NCBI GenBank assembly: GCA_036403515.1
Contig: DASWQV010000008.1
Span: 1-25,343 of the forward strand
Direction of reading: 5' to 3'
DNA length: 25,343 bases
DNA from: VRUE01 sp036403515
GTDB taxonomy: Bacteria > Actinomycetota > Thermoleophilia > Solirubrobacterales > 70-9
The position numbers were made by a program, and so were the translations under genes. The notes below the pieces were generated by a model. The model had not been told where the DNA came from. It saw nothing but the letters and a program-made list of their open reading frames with translations, and made no database searches. Positions within the stretch are counted from its first letter, which is position 1, and the number at the start of each line of letters is the position of its first letter. Of the stretch, positions 9,078-15,632 are shown one piece after another.

Positions 9078-9114
9078 CGGTAATTCGCCCGATTGCCTCG
9101 TAACGGCGCTGCAT
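9067..9114 (-). CDS. possible cimA leader peptide, 15 residues
   Basis: The ORF starts at an ATG that overlaps the ilvE stop codon (TGATG) and reads MQRRYEAIGRITAAA before a TAG in a hairpin. It has two isoleucine codons, ATC and ATT, the latter uncommon in this GC-rich DNA. It lies between ilvE and cimA, the first isoleucine-specific enzyme of the citramalate route. With only two Ile codons the case is far weaker than for the leuA leader; a chance ORF is possible. Confidence 0.3.
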   Translation of the reverse strand: MQRRYEAIGRITAAA

Positions 9115-10064
9115 CAGGAACTGACCTTACTTGGTGCGTCCGCCCCGCTCTGCACCTCGACGAAGTCGAGCCACTCGAGGTACTCCTCGGCACGGCCGTA
9201 GAGCGCGTCGACGAACTTCGCCTGCACGTGGCGGGTGATCTCGCCCGGCTCGCCGATCGGGTGGTCGTCGATCTCACGCACCGGGACCAGCTCGGCGGCC
9301 GTTCCGGTGAGGAAGATCTCCTCGGCCAGGTAGAGCTCGGCGCGGGCGATGTCGCGCTCGACCACCGTGTAGCCGAGGTCGCGGGCGATCTGGATCACCG
9401 ACTTGCGGTTGATCCCGTCGAGGATCGAGGCGACGTGCGGCGGCGTGACGATCTGGCCGTCGCGGACGACGAAGATGTTCTCGCCGGAGCCCTCGCAGAC
9501 GAAGCCCCGCTCGTCGAGCAGGATCGCCTCCTCGTAGCCGGCGTTGGTCGACTCGGTCTTGGCCAGGATCGAGTTCAGGTACTGGCCCGAGGCCTTGGCG
9601 TGCGGGATCAGGCCACCGGGACCGATCCGGCGCCAGCTCGAGACCTTGGCGCGGATGCCGTGCTTCTGGCCCTCCTCGCCGAGGTAGGCGCCCCACGGGA
9701 AGGCGGCAATGACCAGGTCGACCGGGGCATCGGTGGCGTAGAGGCCGAGGCTGCCGTAACCGCGGAAGGCGAGCGGGCGGATATAGCAGGAGCCGAGGCC
9801 GTTGCGGCGGATCAACTCCCGCGTCGCCTCGCCGATCTGCTCGGTCGAGTAGGGCAGGCCGAGGTAGTAGAGCTCGGCAGACTTGGCAAGCCGTTCGAGG
9901 TGATCGGTGTGCCTGAAAACGGCCGGGCCACGCTCCGTCTCATAGCAGCGGACACCCTCGAATACGCCGGTCCCGTAATGCAGGCCGTGACTGAGCACGT
10001 GCACCTTGGCCTCGTCCCAGGGAACGAACTCGCCGTTGTGCCAAATCAACTCCGCCGTATCCAT
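9114..10064 (-). CDS. ilvE: branched-chain amino-acid aminotransferase
   Basis: Final transamination of the keto acids giving leucine, isoleucine and valine. The 316-residue class IV PLP protein has LHYGTGVFEGVRCY (28-41), the PLP lysine K157 in HAKASGQYLNS, and the class signature EGSGENIFVV (191-200). The ATG at 10064 was chosen because the protein then begins MDTAELIWHNGEFVPW, as in relatives. There is no Shine-Dalgarno but a -10-like CATACT lies about a dozen bases upstream. It is the first gene of the run ilvE, cimA, DegT aminotransferase, argH, mpg. Confidence 0.93.
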   Translation of the reverse strand: MDTAELIWHNGEFVPWDEAKVHVLSHGLHYGTGVFEGVRCYETERGPAVFRHTDHLERLAKSAELYYLGLPYSTEQIGEATRELIRRNGLGSCYIRPLAFRGYGSLGLYATDAPVDLVIAAFPWGAYLGEEGQKHGIRAKVSSWRRIGPGGLIPHAKASGQYLNSILAKTESTNAGYEEAILLDERGFVCEGSGENIFVVRDGQIVTPPHVASILDGINRKSVIQIARDLGYTVVERDIARAELYLAEEIFLTGTAAELVPVREIDDHPIGEPGEITRHVQAKFVDALYGRAEEYLEWLDFVEVQSGADAPSKVSS

Positions 10065-10089
10065 GTTCGGGGAAGTATGCCCGATCGCG

Positions 10090-10123
10090 CAAGGTCATTC
10101 GAGCCAAGTCGAGAAGAGGACCG
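10090..10123 (+). repeat. leader element shared with leuA
   Basis: CAAGGTCATTCGAGC (10090-10104) is identical to the minus-strand sequence at 18291-18305. The match continues with AAGT, GAGAAG and AGGACC blocks, with two mismatches and a four-base gap. At leuA the element leads directly into the ribosome-binding site. Here it ends about 25 bases before the start codon of the repeat protein. Confidence 0.5.
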
Positions 10124-10147
10124 GGCCAACCCAAAGGAGACGACTTA

Positions 10148-10960
10148 ATGATCGACGCAGTTCGCAAGAGAGTCAGCTATTCGAACGTGATCGCCACGAT
10201 GGCGCTCTTCATCGCCCTCGGTGGCGTCGCCGTCGCCGCCGGCCTGCCACGCCACAGCGTCGGCGCCAAGCAGCTCAAGCGCGGCGCGGTCACGACCGCG
10301 GCCCTGCGCAAGCAGGCGGTGACCAGCGGCAAGCTGGCCCCCAAGTCGGTGATCAACGGCAAGCTCGGCCCCAATTCGGTCGGCCCCGGCAACATCGGTA
10401 ACGGCGCCGTGACCACGGCGAAGCTGGCTGCCGGCTCGGTGATCGCCTCGACGATCAAGAACGGCGTGATCACCACCAGCAAGCTCAACAACGAAGTCGT
10501 GACGACCGGGAAGCTGGGCAAAGAATCGGTCGCGACCGCCAAGCTCGACAACGAATCGGTTACCAGCGCCAAGTTGGGCAAAGGCTCGGTGACCGCGGCG
10601 AAGCTGAGCGACGAAATCGGCCCCCTGATCGGCACGCTAAAGACCGGCCAAACGCTGCGGGGCGTCTTTGACGTCGGTGGAGAAAAAATGGCGCGCGGGG
10701 CGATCAGCTACCAGTTCCCGCTGCTCGCGGCGCCCGCCGTCACGGTGCTGAAAAAAAGCGAAACGAGCGCGAATTGCGGCGGGCTCGGCGGCGGGCAGAC
10801 TCCCCAAGCGACGGCCGGGAACCTCTGCATATACACAACCGAAGACGGTGGCTCGGCCACCTTGACGGCGGAGAACAACACCAGGCTCGGCTTCGGCCTC
10901 GAAGTCAAAGGCGCGGGCGAAGTCTCCGCCTACGGCCAGTGGGCGGTGACGGCGCCCTGA
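10148..10960 (+). CDS. membrane-anchored or secreted protein with twelve decapeptide repeats
   Basis: Not assignable to a named family. A basic N-terminus and a hydrophobic segment (about residues 13-32) look like a signal anchor. Residues 38-157 are twelve exact ten-residue units of form V-T/I-x-x-K-L-x-x-x-S/A, with no spacing error. Residues about 158-270 form a Gly/Thr-rich, probably beta domain with two cysteines (about 208 and 225) that could form a disulfide. Similar short-period repeat proteins are common in Solirubrobacterales, but their function is unknown to me; an extended surface stalk is a plausible inference. The ATG at 10148 has a strong Shine-Dalgarno AAAGGAG (10133-10139). 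It converges on leuB. Confidence 0.8.
   Translation: MIDAVRKRVSYSNVIATMALFIALGGVAVAAGLPRHSVGAKQLKRGAVTTAALRKQAVTSGKLAPKSVINGKLGPNSVGPGNIGNGAVTTAKLAAGSVIASTIKNGVITTSKLNNEVVTTGKLGKESVATAKLDNESVTSAKLGKGSVTAAKLSDEIGPLIGTLKTGQTLRGVFDVGGEKMARGAISYQFPLLAAPAVTVLKKSETSANCGGLGGGQTPQATAGNLCIYTTEDGGSATLTAENNTRLGFGLEVKGAGEVSAYGQWAVTAP
10259..10618 (+). repeat. 30-bp coding repeats (12 units)
   Basis: Twelve in-frame 30-base units encode the decapeptide array. Recurrent blocks such as GTGACCACGGCGAAGCTG-like sequence are visible but diverged, so the period is strictly kept while the DNA has drifted. This suggests selection on repeat length rather than recent amplification. Confidence 0.75.
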
Positions 10961-10976
10961 GGCTTGGCAGACCGGC

Positions 10977-11022
10977 TCCGGTGCGCTTTTATGCGCTTCA
11001 GGCGCGCATCAGGCGCACCGGA
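10977..11022. terminator. bidirectional hairpin between convergent genes
   Basis: A perfect 10-bp arm, TCCGGTGCGC (10977-10986) with GCGCACCGGA (11013-11022), encloses an inner ATGCGC/GCGCAT helix (10991-10996 with 11004-11009). It lies 16 bases after the repeat-protein stop and 2 bases beyond the leuB stop. There is no U-tract, as is common for actinobacterial terminators. Confidence 0.6.
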
Positions 11023-11024
11023 AA

Positions 11025-12098
11025 CTAGGAGCCCAGCTCCGCCAGCACGGCCTCGGTCACCTCGTCGGTGCCAACCGCGGCCTCCCCCTCGCCCGCAAGG
11101 TCCGGGGTGCGGAGGCCGCGGTCGAGCACCGCGTCGACGGCGGCATCGATCCGAGCTGCGTCGTCTGGCCGGCCGAGGCCGTGGCGCAGCATCATTGCCG
11201 CGGAGAGGAAGGTGGCGAGCGGATTGGCGACTCCCTGGCCGGCGATGTCCGGCGCGGAGCCATGCACGGGCTCGAAGAGCCCGGGCTCGCCCTCGGCGCC
11301 GAGGCTTGCCGAGGGCAGCATCCCGAGCGAGCCGGTCAGCATCGCCGACTCGTCGCTGAGGATGTCGCCGAAGAGGTTCTCGGTGACGATCACGTCGAAG
11401 TCGGCCGGTCGCGAGACCAGCTGCATCGCCGCGTTGTCGACCAGCAGGTGATCCAGCTGGACGTCGGGGTAGTCGGGGGCGACGCGGCCGACGACCTCGC
11501 GCCAGAGGCGGGACGTCTCAAGAACGTTGGCCTTGTCGACCGAGGTGACGCGTGGCTTGCGGCCGGAGCCCTCGGCACGACGCTGAGCGGCCTCGAAGCC
11601 GACCCGGGCGATCCGCTCGATTTCAGCTGCCGAGTACTCGCAGGTGTCGTGCGCGGAGTCACCGTCGCGACCGGAATCCCCGAAGTAGATGCCCCCGGTC
11701 AGCTCGCGGACGACCAGCAGGTCCGTGCCGGCGATGCGGTCGGGGCGTAGTGGACTGGCATCGACCAGCGCCGGGCTCGGACGTACGGGCCGCAGGTTTG
11801 CGTAGAGGCCCATGCCCTTGCGGAGGCCGAGCAGGCCCTGCTCGGGACGTGGCGCGCTTGGGTCTGTCGTGTCCCATTTCGGTCCGCCGACGGCGCCGAG
11901 GAGAACCGCATCGGCGCCCTTGCAGGCCGCGAGCACTTCATCCGTGAGAGCGGTGCCATGGGCATCGATCGAGCAGCCGCCCATCAAGCGTTCGTCGAAC
12001 TCGAACACACCGAGGGACTCGAGCAGGCGCCGGGCCGCGCCGACGATCTCAGGCCCGATTCCATCGCCGGGCAAAAGGACTATTCGAGGCGTGCTCAT
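11025..12098 (-). CDS. leuB: 3-isopropylmalate dehydrogenase
   Basis: Oxidatively decarboxylates 3-isopropylmalate in leucine synthesis, and probably 3-methylmalate on the citramalate route. The 357-residue protein has the LLPGDGIGPE start, RELTGGIYFG (catalytic Tyr138), Lys189 in SVDKANVL, Asp221, and the NLFGDILSDE signature with Asp245 and Asp249. The ATG has no Shine-Dalgarno. A -10-like TAGAGT lies 9 bases upstream, so leuB probably has its own promoter although it follows the leuCD-methyltransferase genes. Confidence 0.95.
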   Translation of the reverse strand: MSTPRIVLLPGDGIGPEIVGAARRLLESLGVFEFDERLMGGCSIDAHGTALTDEVLAACKGADAVLLGAVGGPKWDTTDPSAPRPEQGLLGLRKGMGLYANLRPVRPSPALVDASPLRPDRIAGTDLLVVRELTGGIYFGDSGRDGDSAHDTCEYSAAEIERIARVGFEAAQRRAEGSGRKPRVTSVDKANVLETSRLWREVVGRVAPDYPDVQLDHLLVDNAAMQLVSRPADFDVIVTENLFGDILSDESAMLTGSLGMLPSASLGAEGEPGLFEPVHGSAPDIAGQGVANPLATFLSAAMMLRHGLGRPDDAARIDAAVDAVLDRGLRTPDLAGEGEAAVGTDEVTEAVLAELGS

Positions 12099-12107
12099 CG
12101 GCGTCGC

Positions 12108-12113
12108 ACTCTA
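12108..12113 (-). promoter_or_regulatory. -10 element of leuB
   Basis: TAGAGT lies nine bases before the leuB ATG, implying a transcript with a leader of only a few bases. No clear -35 was seen. Confidence 0.35.
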
Positions 12114-12142
12114 GTCACGTCGGCCCGCTGAGGTGCAACGTG

Positions 12143-12163
12143 TTCTCCCTCTCCAGGGGAGAA
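12143..12163 (-). terminator. hairpin after the leuCD-methyltransferase genes
   Basis: TTCTCCC (12143-12149) pairs with GGGAGAA (12157-12163) around a 7-base loop. It lies about 20 bases after the methyltransferase stop and before the leuB promoter. There is no U-tract. It may end the leuCD transcript, leaving leuB to its own promoter. Confidence 0.4.
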
Positions 12164-12185
12164 AGCATTGCGGCTGCTCATCGGC

Positions 12186-12953
12186 CTAGACGCCGGCCTC
12201 GATGTTGAGGCGCACGTAACCGAGCGTCAGCGGTTCCGGTGATTGCGCCAGGACCGCTTCGGCAAATGGTTGGCGCTTCTCCTCCGGCAGCCGGGCCAAG
12301 TGCGGTCCGAGCGTCACCGTCATCGTGAAGCGAAGCGGATCGGCAGGAGTCACGGGCTTTGGCTCCAGCCAGCAGCGCGCCGTGGCGAAGCCGGCCCCCC
12401 GCAGGCGCGATTCCGTCTCCTCCGGACCGGCGAAGTTCCACATCAGCGTCATGCCTTCGAAATGGCGGGCGTACTCATCGCGCGTAGCGACCGCCGCAAT
12501 CGCCTGGGCATGCTCGGCGACGTTGCCCCGTCCGCCGCACTGGGCCACCAGGCGCCCGCCGGGCCGCAGGGTCGCGCGAAGACGGGCGAACAGCGGCTCG
12601 TGATCGAGGATCCAATGGAAGGTCGCGGTCGAGAAGACCAGGTCGACCCGCTCGGAGACCCGCAGCTCCGCGAGGTCGGCGACGAGATAGGAGGCGCGCT
12701 CGCCCAAGCGCTCCCGCGCCTTGGTCACCATCGCCTCGGAAGCGTCGACGGCGAGGAGGCTGCCCTTCGGCAGGCGCGCCAGCAGCTGCTCGGCGACGCG
12801 ACCGGACCCGCAGCCGGCATCGATCACCTCCTCGTCGCCACGCAGCTCGAGGCGGTCGAGAACCTCCATGCCCCAGCTGAACTGGGGATCGGAGATCGCG
12901 TCGTAGGTCTCGGCGTCCCACTCGCGCGGGCCGCTGTTCATCGGGACGGCCAA
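12186..12953 (-). CDS. Tam-like SAM-dependent methyltransferase in the leu operon
   Basis: Class I methyltransferase of 255 residues. Motif I is VIDAGCGSGR (43-52) and the acidic ribose-binding end of strand 2 is AVDAS. The segment FSTATFHWILDHEPLFARL resembles trans-aconitate 2-methyltransferase (Tam), which has QWLPDH in this place. The TTG start at 12953 is preferred to the ATG at 12941: the Shine-Dalgarno GAGGGG (12960-12965) lies six bases before the TTG and overlaps the leuD stop, which suggests coupled translation. Placement between leuD and leuB suggests a substrate among the isopropylmalate or aconitate-like acids. Yeast Tmt1, a Tam homologue, methylates 3-isopropylmalate. A general Tam or an unrelated small-molecule role remains possible. 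Confidence 0.82.
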   Translation of the reverse strand: MAVPMNSGPREWDAETYDAISDPQFSWGMEVLDRLELRGDEEVIDAGCGSGRVAEQLLARLPKGSLLAVDASEAMVTKARERLGERASYLVADLAELRVSERVDLVFSTATFHWILDHEPLFARLRATLRPGGRLVAQCGGRGNVAEHAQAIAAVATRDEYARHFEGMTLMWNFAGPEETESRLRGAGFATARCWLEPKPVTPADPLRFTMTVTLGPHLARLPEEKRQPFAEAVLAQSPEPLTLGYVRLNIEAGV

Positions 12954-12963
12954 GCCGAGCCCC

Positions 12964-13527
12964 TCAGAGCGCCGTCGTCACGGGGCCACGCTCGGCGGCG
13001 CCGGACTGCTCGAAGCTGTCGATCGCGCCCGCATTCTCCAGCGTGATGCCGATGTCGTCCAAACCGTTGAGCAGCCGGTGCTTGACGTCGGGCTCGACCT
13101 CGAATTTGAAGACGCCGGCGGCGCAGGTGATTGTCTCGTCATCGACGTCGATCCGCGCCTCGCCAGCCTCGGCGACCGCCCGGCAGTGCTCCTCGTCGAG
13201 GATCGCCGGCAACAGGCCGACCTTTGTGCAGTTCGAATAGAAGATGTCGGCGAAGGACGGGGCGACGATCGCCTCGAAGCCGAAGTCCTCCAGCGCCCAG
13301 GGGGCGTGCTCGCGCGAGGAGCCGCAGCCGAAGTTGGCGCCGGTGAGGAGGATCGGGTTCGGCTCCAGCTCGATCTCGCCGTCCCGGATCCAGTCGTAGA
13401 AGAGGAACTCGCCGAAGCCGGTTCGCTCGACCCGCTTGAGGAACTGCTTGGGGATGATCTGATCGGTATCGACGTCGGCGCGGTCCAGCACCGACACCCT
13501 GCCCTCGATCACGTCTATCGGCCTCAT
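12964..13527 (-). CDS. leuD: 3-isopropylmalate dehydratase small subunit
   Basis: Swivel-domain partner of LeuC in the isomerisation of 2- to 3-isopropylmalate, and of citramalate in the CimA route. The 187-residue protein has DTDQIIPKQFL near the N-terminus and the conserved ANFGCGSSREHAPWAL (64-79). The ATG at 13527 lies two bases after the leuC stop, with a Shine-Dalgarno GGAG inside the leuC end. A much longer open frame reading back through leuC in another phase is a GC-rich artefact. Confidence 0.95.
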   Translation of the reverse strand: MRPIDVIEGRVSVLDRADVDTDQIIPKQFLKRVERTGFGEFLFYDWIRDGEIELEPNPILLTGANFGCGSSREHAPWALEDFGFEAIVAPSFADIFYSNCTKVGLLPAILDEEHCRAVAEAGEARIDVDDETITCAAGVFKFEVEPDVKHRLLNGLDDIGITLENAGAIDSFEQSGAAERGPVTTAL

Positions 13528-13529
13528 CT

Positions 13530-14915
13530 CTAGCTCCAATCCCTGATGTCGACGAAGTGGCCCTCGATCGCCGCCGCCGCGGCCATCTTCGGGCTGACCA
13601 GGTGTGTCCTGCCGCCCTTGCCCTGGCGGCCCTCGAAGTTTCGGTTCGAGGTCGAGGCGCAGCGCTCGCCCTCGATCAGGATGTCGGGGTTCATGCCGAG
13701 GCACATCGAGCATCCCGCCTCGCGCCATTCGAAGCCGGCCGAGCGGAAGACGTCGTGGAGGCCCTCGGCTTCGGCGTCCGCCTTGACCTGCTGCGAGCCG
13801 GGCACGACCATCGCCCGCACCGAGCCGGCGACCTTGCGACCGTCGACGATCTCGGCGGCCTCGCGCAGATCCTCGATCCGCGAGTTGGTGCAGGAGCCGA
13901 TGAAGACTCGTTCGGGGGCGACCTCGGTTATCGGGGTGCCAGCCTCCAGGCCCATGTAGGCGAGGGCGCGTTCGGCCGACTCGCGGTCGGCGGGCGAGTC
14001 CATCTGCGCCGGATCGGGGACCGCATCGGTCACCTGGACGACCATCCCGGGGTTGGTGCCCCAGGTCACCATCGGCGAGATCGCGCCTGCGTCGACCTCC
14101 ACCTCGGTGCCGAAGCTCGCACCTTCGTCGGTCGGCAGCTGGCGCCAGCGCTCGACGGCGGCGGCGAAGTCCGCCGGCGCGGCGGGCCGGCCCCGCACCC
14201 ACTCGAAGGTGGTCTCGTCGGGAGCGATCATGCCGGCCCGGCCGCCGCCCTCGATCGTCATGTTGCAGACGGTCATCCGCCCTGGCATCGAGAGCGCCTC
14301 GATCGCCGGTCCGGCGTACTCGACCGCGTGGCCGACCATGCCGCCGGTGCCGAGCTTGCCGATCGTCGCCAGAATCAGATCCTTGGGCGTGACGCCGGCG
14401 CCGAGCTCGCCGTTGTAGGAGATCCGCATTGTCTTCGGCCGCTTCTGCACCAGGCACTGAGTCGCCAGCACGTGCTCGACCTCCGAGGTGCCGATGCCGA
14501 AGGCCAGCGAGCCGAAGGCGCCGTGGGTCGAGGTGTGGCTGTCACCGCAGACGATCGTGATGCCCGGCTGGGTCACTCCCAGCTCAGGCCCGATCACGTG
14601 GACGATGCCCTGGCGCTCGGAGCCCAGCGAATAGATCGGGATGCCGAACTCCTCGCAGTTGCGTTCGAGGGTCTCGACCTGGACGCGGGAGAGTTGGTCG
14701 GCGATCAGCCGTGCCGCCATCGTGCCGTCGGTAGGCACGTTGTGGTCCGCCGTGGCGATCGTCTTGTCGGGACGGCGGACGGCGCGACCGGCCAGGCGCA
14801 ACCCATCGAAGGCCTGCGGCGAGGTGACCTCGTGGACTAGGTGCAGGTCGATGTAAATCAGGTTCTCGGAGACCTCGTGGGCTTCCCAGAGCTTGTCGAA
14901 CATGGTTTGCGGCAT
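13530..14915 (-). CDS. leuC: 3-isopropylmalate dehydratase large subunit
   Basis: Catalytic 4Fe-4S aconitase-superfamily subunit of 461 residues. The three cluster ligands are visible: C342 in GSCTNSR, and C402 and C405 in GCSMCLGMN. DSHTSTHGAFG (125-135) and the SNRNFEGRQG signature are also present. The ATG at 14915 is preceded by a strong Shine-Dalgarno, AGGAGG. It lies 11 bases after the stop of the XRE-cupin gene, so the regulator and leuCD are probably co-transcribed. Confidence 0.96.
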   Translation of the reverse strand: MPQTMFDKLWEAHEVSENLIYIDLHLVHEVTSPQAFDGLRLAGRAVRRPDKTIATADHNVPTDGTMAARLIADQLSRVQVETLERNCEEFGIPIYSLGSERQGIVHVIGPELGVTQPGITIVCGDSHTSTHGAFGSLAFGIGTSEVEHVLATQCLVQKRPKTMRISYNGELGAGVTPKDLILATIGKLGTGGMVGHAVEYAGPAIEALSMPGRMTVCNMTIEGGGRAGMIAPDETTFEWVRGRPAAPADFAAAVERWRQLPTDEGASFGTEVEVDAGAISPMVTWGTNPGMVVQVTDAVPDPAQMDSPADRESAERALAYMGLEAGTPITEVAPERVFIGSCTNSRIEDLREAAEIVDGRKVAGSVRAMVVPGSQQVKADAEAEGLHDVFRSAGFEWREAGCSMCLGMNPDILIEGERCASTSNRNFEGRQGKGGRTHLVSPKMAAAAAIEGHFVDIRDWS

Positions 14916-14926
14916 CGGGCCTCCTC

Positions 14927-15571
14927 CTAGCTCCGGCGCAGGCCGGCGGCAATCACGGCGAGGAAGCTGGTCGGCTCCTCGCCTTCGTTCTCGAAATGGT
15001 GGGGAAGATCGGCATCAAAGGTGACGCTGTCGCCGTCGCTCAGCTCGTGGCGGGCGCCGTCGACGATCAGCACCAAGGTGCCGGCGAGCACGACCGCCGT
15101 CTCGCGGCTGCCCGGCTCGTGCATCGGAGGGTCATCGCGGCCTCCGGTGGTCGCCCCGCCGTCGAGCATGTGCAGGGAGACGTCGGCGCGCTGGCCGGGC
15201 AAAGGCGGTGTCAGCTCCTCGAAACGATGGCCACCATGCTCGAGCAGGCGGCGCTCACCGGCGCGGCTGACGGCGACGTGCTCACCCTCGTCGAGGCGCA
15301 GCAACTGCGAGAGCGTCAACTCCAGCCCGGCAGCGATCTTCGCCGCCACGGCCAGGGTTGGACTGGTCTCTCCCCGCTCCACCTGGGAGAGCATCGGCGC
15401 GCTGACGCCCGAGCGCTCGCCCAGGTCGCGCAGAGAAAGTCCCATCGCCTCGCGCAGCGCGCGAACTCGGTCGCCGACGGCGGGTGCCTCGTTGACGACA
15501 GTCCCTTCAAGGGCCCCGGCCTTCGATGACGCGGTCGCGCTTATGGATTTGACTTTGGATGCGGTCGCCAC
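14927..15571 (-). CDS. XRE-family regulator with C-terminal cupin domain
   Basis: A 214-residue one-component regulator. A helix-turn-helix of the XRE type occupies about residues 31-90, including the recognition region SGVSAPMLSQVERGETSPTL. A cupin_2 barrel occupies about 125-210, with MHEPGSRE and LPHHFENE contributing the metal-type histidines. Cupins of this class sense a small ligand. It is the first gene before leuC, so control of the leu genes is a fair inference but not shown. It starts with GTG at 15571; an imperfect dyad just upstream may be its operator. Confidence 0.88.
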   Translation of the reverse strand: MATASKVKSISATASSKAGALEGTVVNEAPAVGDRVRALREAMGLSLRDLGERSGVSAPMLSQVERGETSPTLAVAAKIAAGLELTLSQLLRLDEGEHVAVSRAGERRLLEHGGHRFEELTPPLPGQRADVSLHMLDGGATTGGRDDPPMHEPGSRETAVVLAGTLVLIVDGARHELSDGDSVTFDADLPHHFENEGEEPTSFLAVIAAGLRRS

Positions 15572-15576
15572 GATCT

Positions 15577-15596
15577 GCGTACGTTATCGCATACGC
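15577..15596 (-). promoter_or_regulatory. candidate operator/promoter of the XRE-cupin gene
   Basis: GCGTACG (15577-15583) and CATACGC (15590-15596) form an imperfect inverted repeat (6 of 7) around a 6-base centre. It overlaps a -10-like GATAAC on the minus strand. A second weak dyad, TTGTAC/GAACAA, lies next to it at about 15598-15618. The position fits autoregulation by the downstream XRE protein. Confidence 0.4.
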
Positions 15597-15632
15597 TTGT
15601 ACATAGACACAGAACAAGCCCGCTTGGCATCC

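Noticed and set aside
10065..10147. A leader peptide for ilvE
   Set aside because: No short ORF with a run of branched-chain codons was found on the minus strand in this spacer.
12964..14457. A 497-codon open frame spanning leuD and most of leuC
   Set aside because: Only its 3' part (leuD) resembles a protein. The rest is the GC-rich shadow of leuC in another frame and is highly biased in composition.
15541..15630. A 29-codon ORF (MPSGLVLCLCTSVCDN start) upstream of and overlapping the XRE-cupin start, with several Leu and Val codons, including rare CTA
   Set aside because: No promoter before it, the branched codons are not consecutive, no pairing with a downstream ribosome-binding site was found, and it overlaps the regulator's start in another frame.
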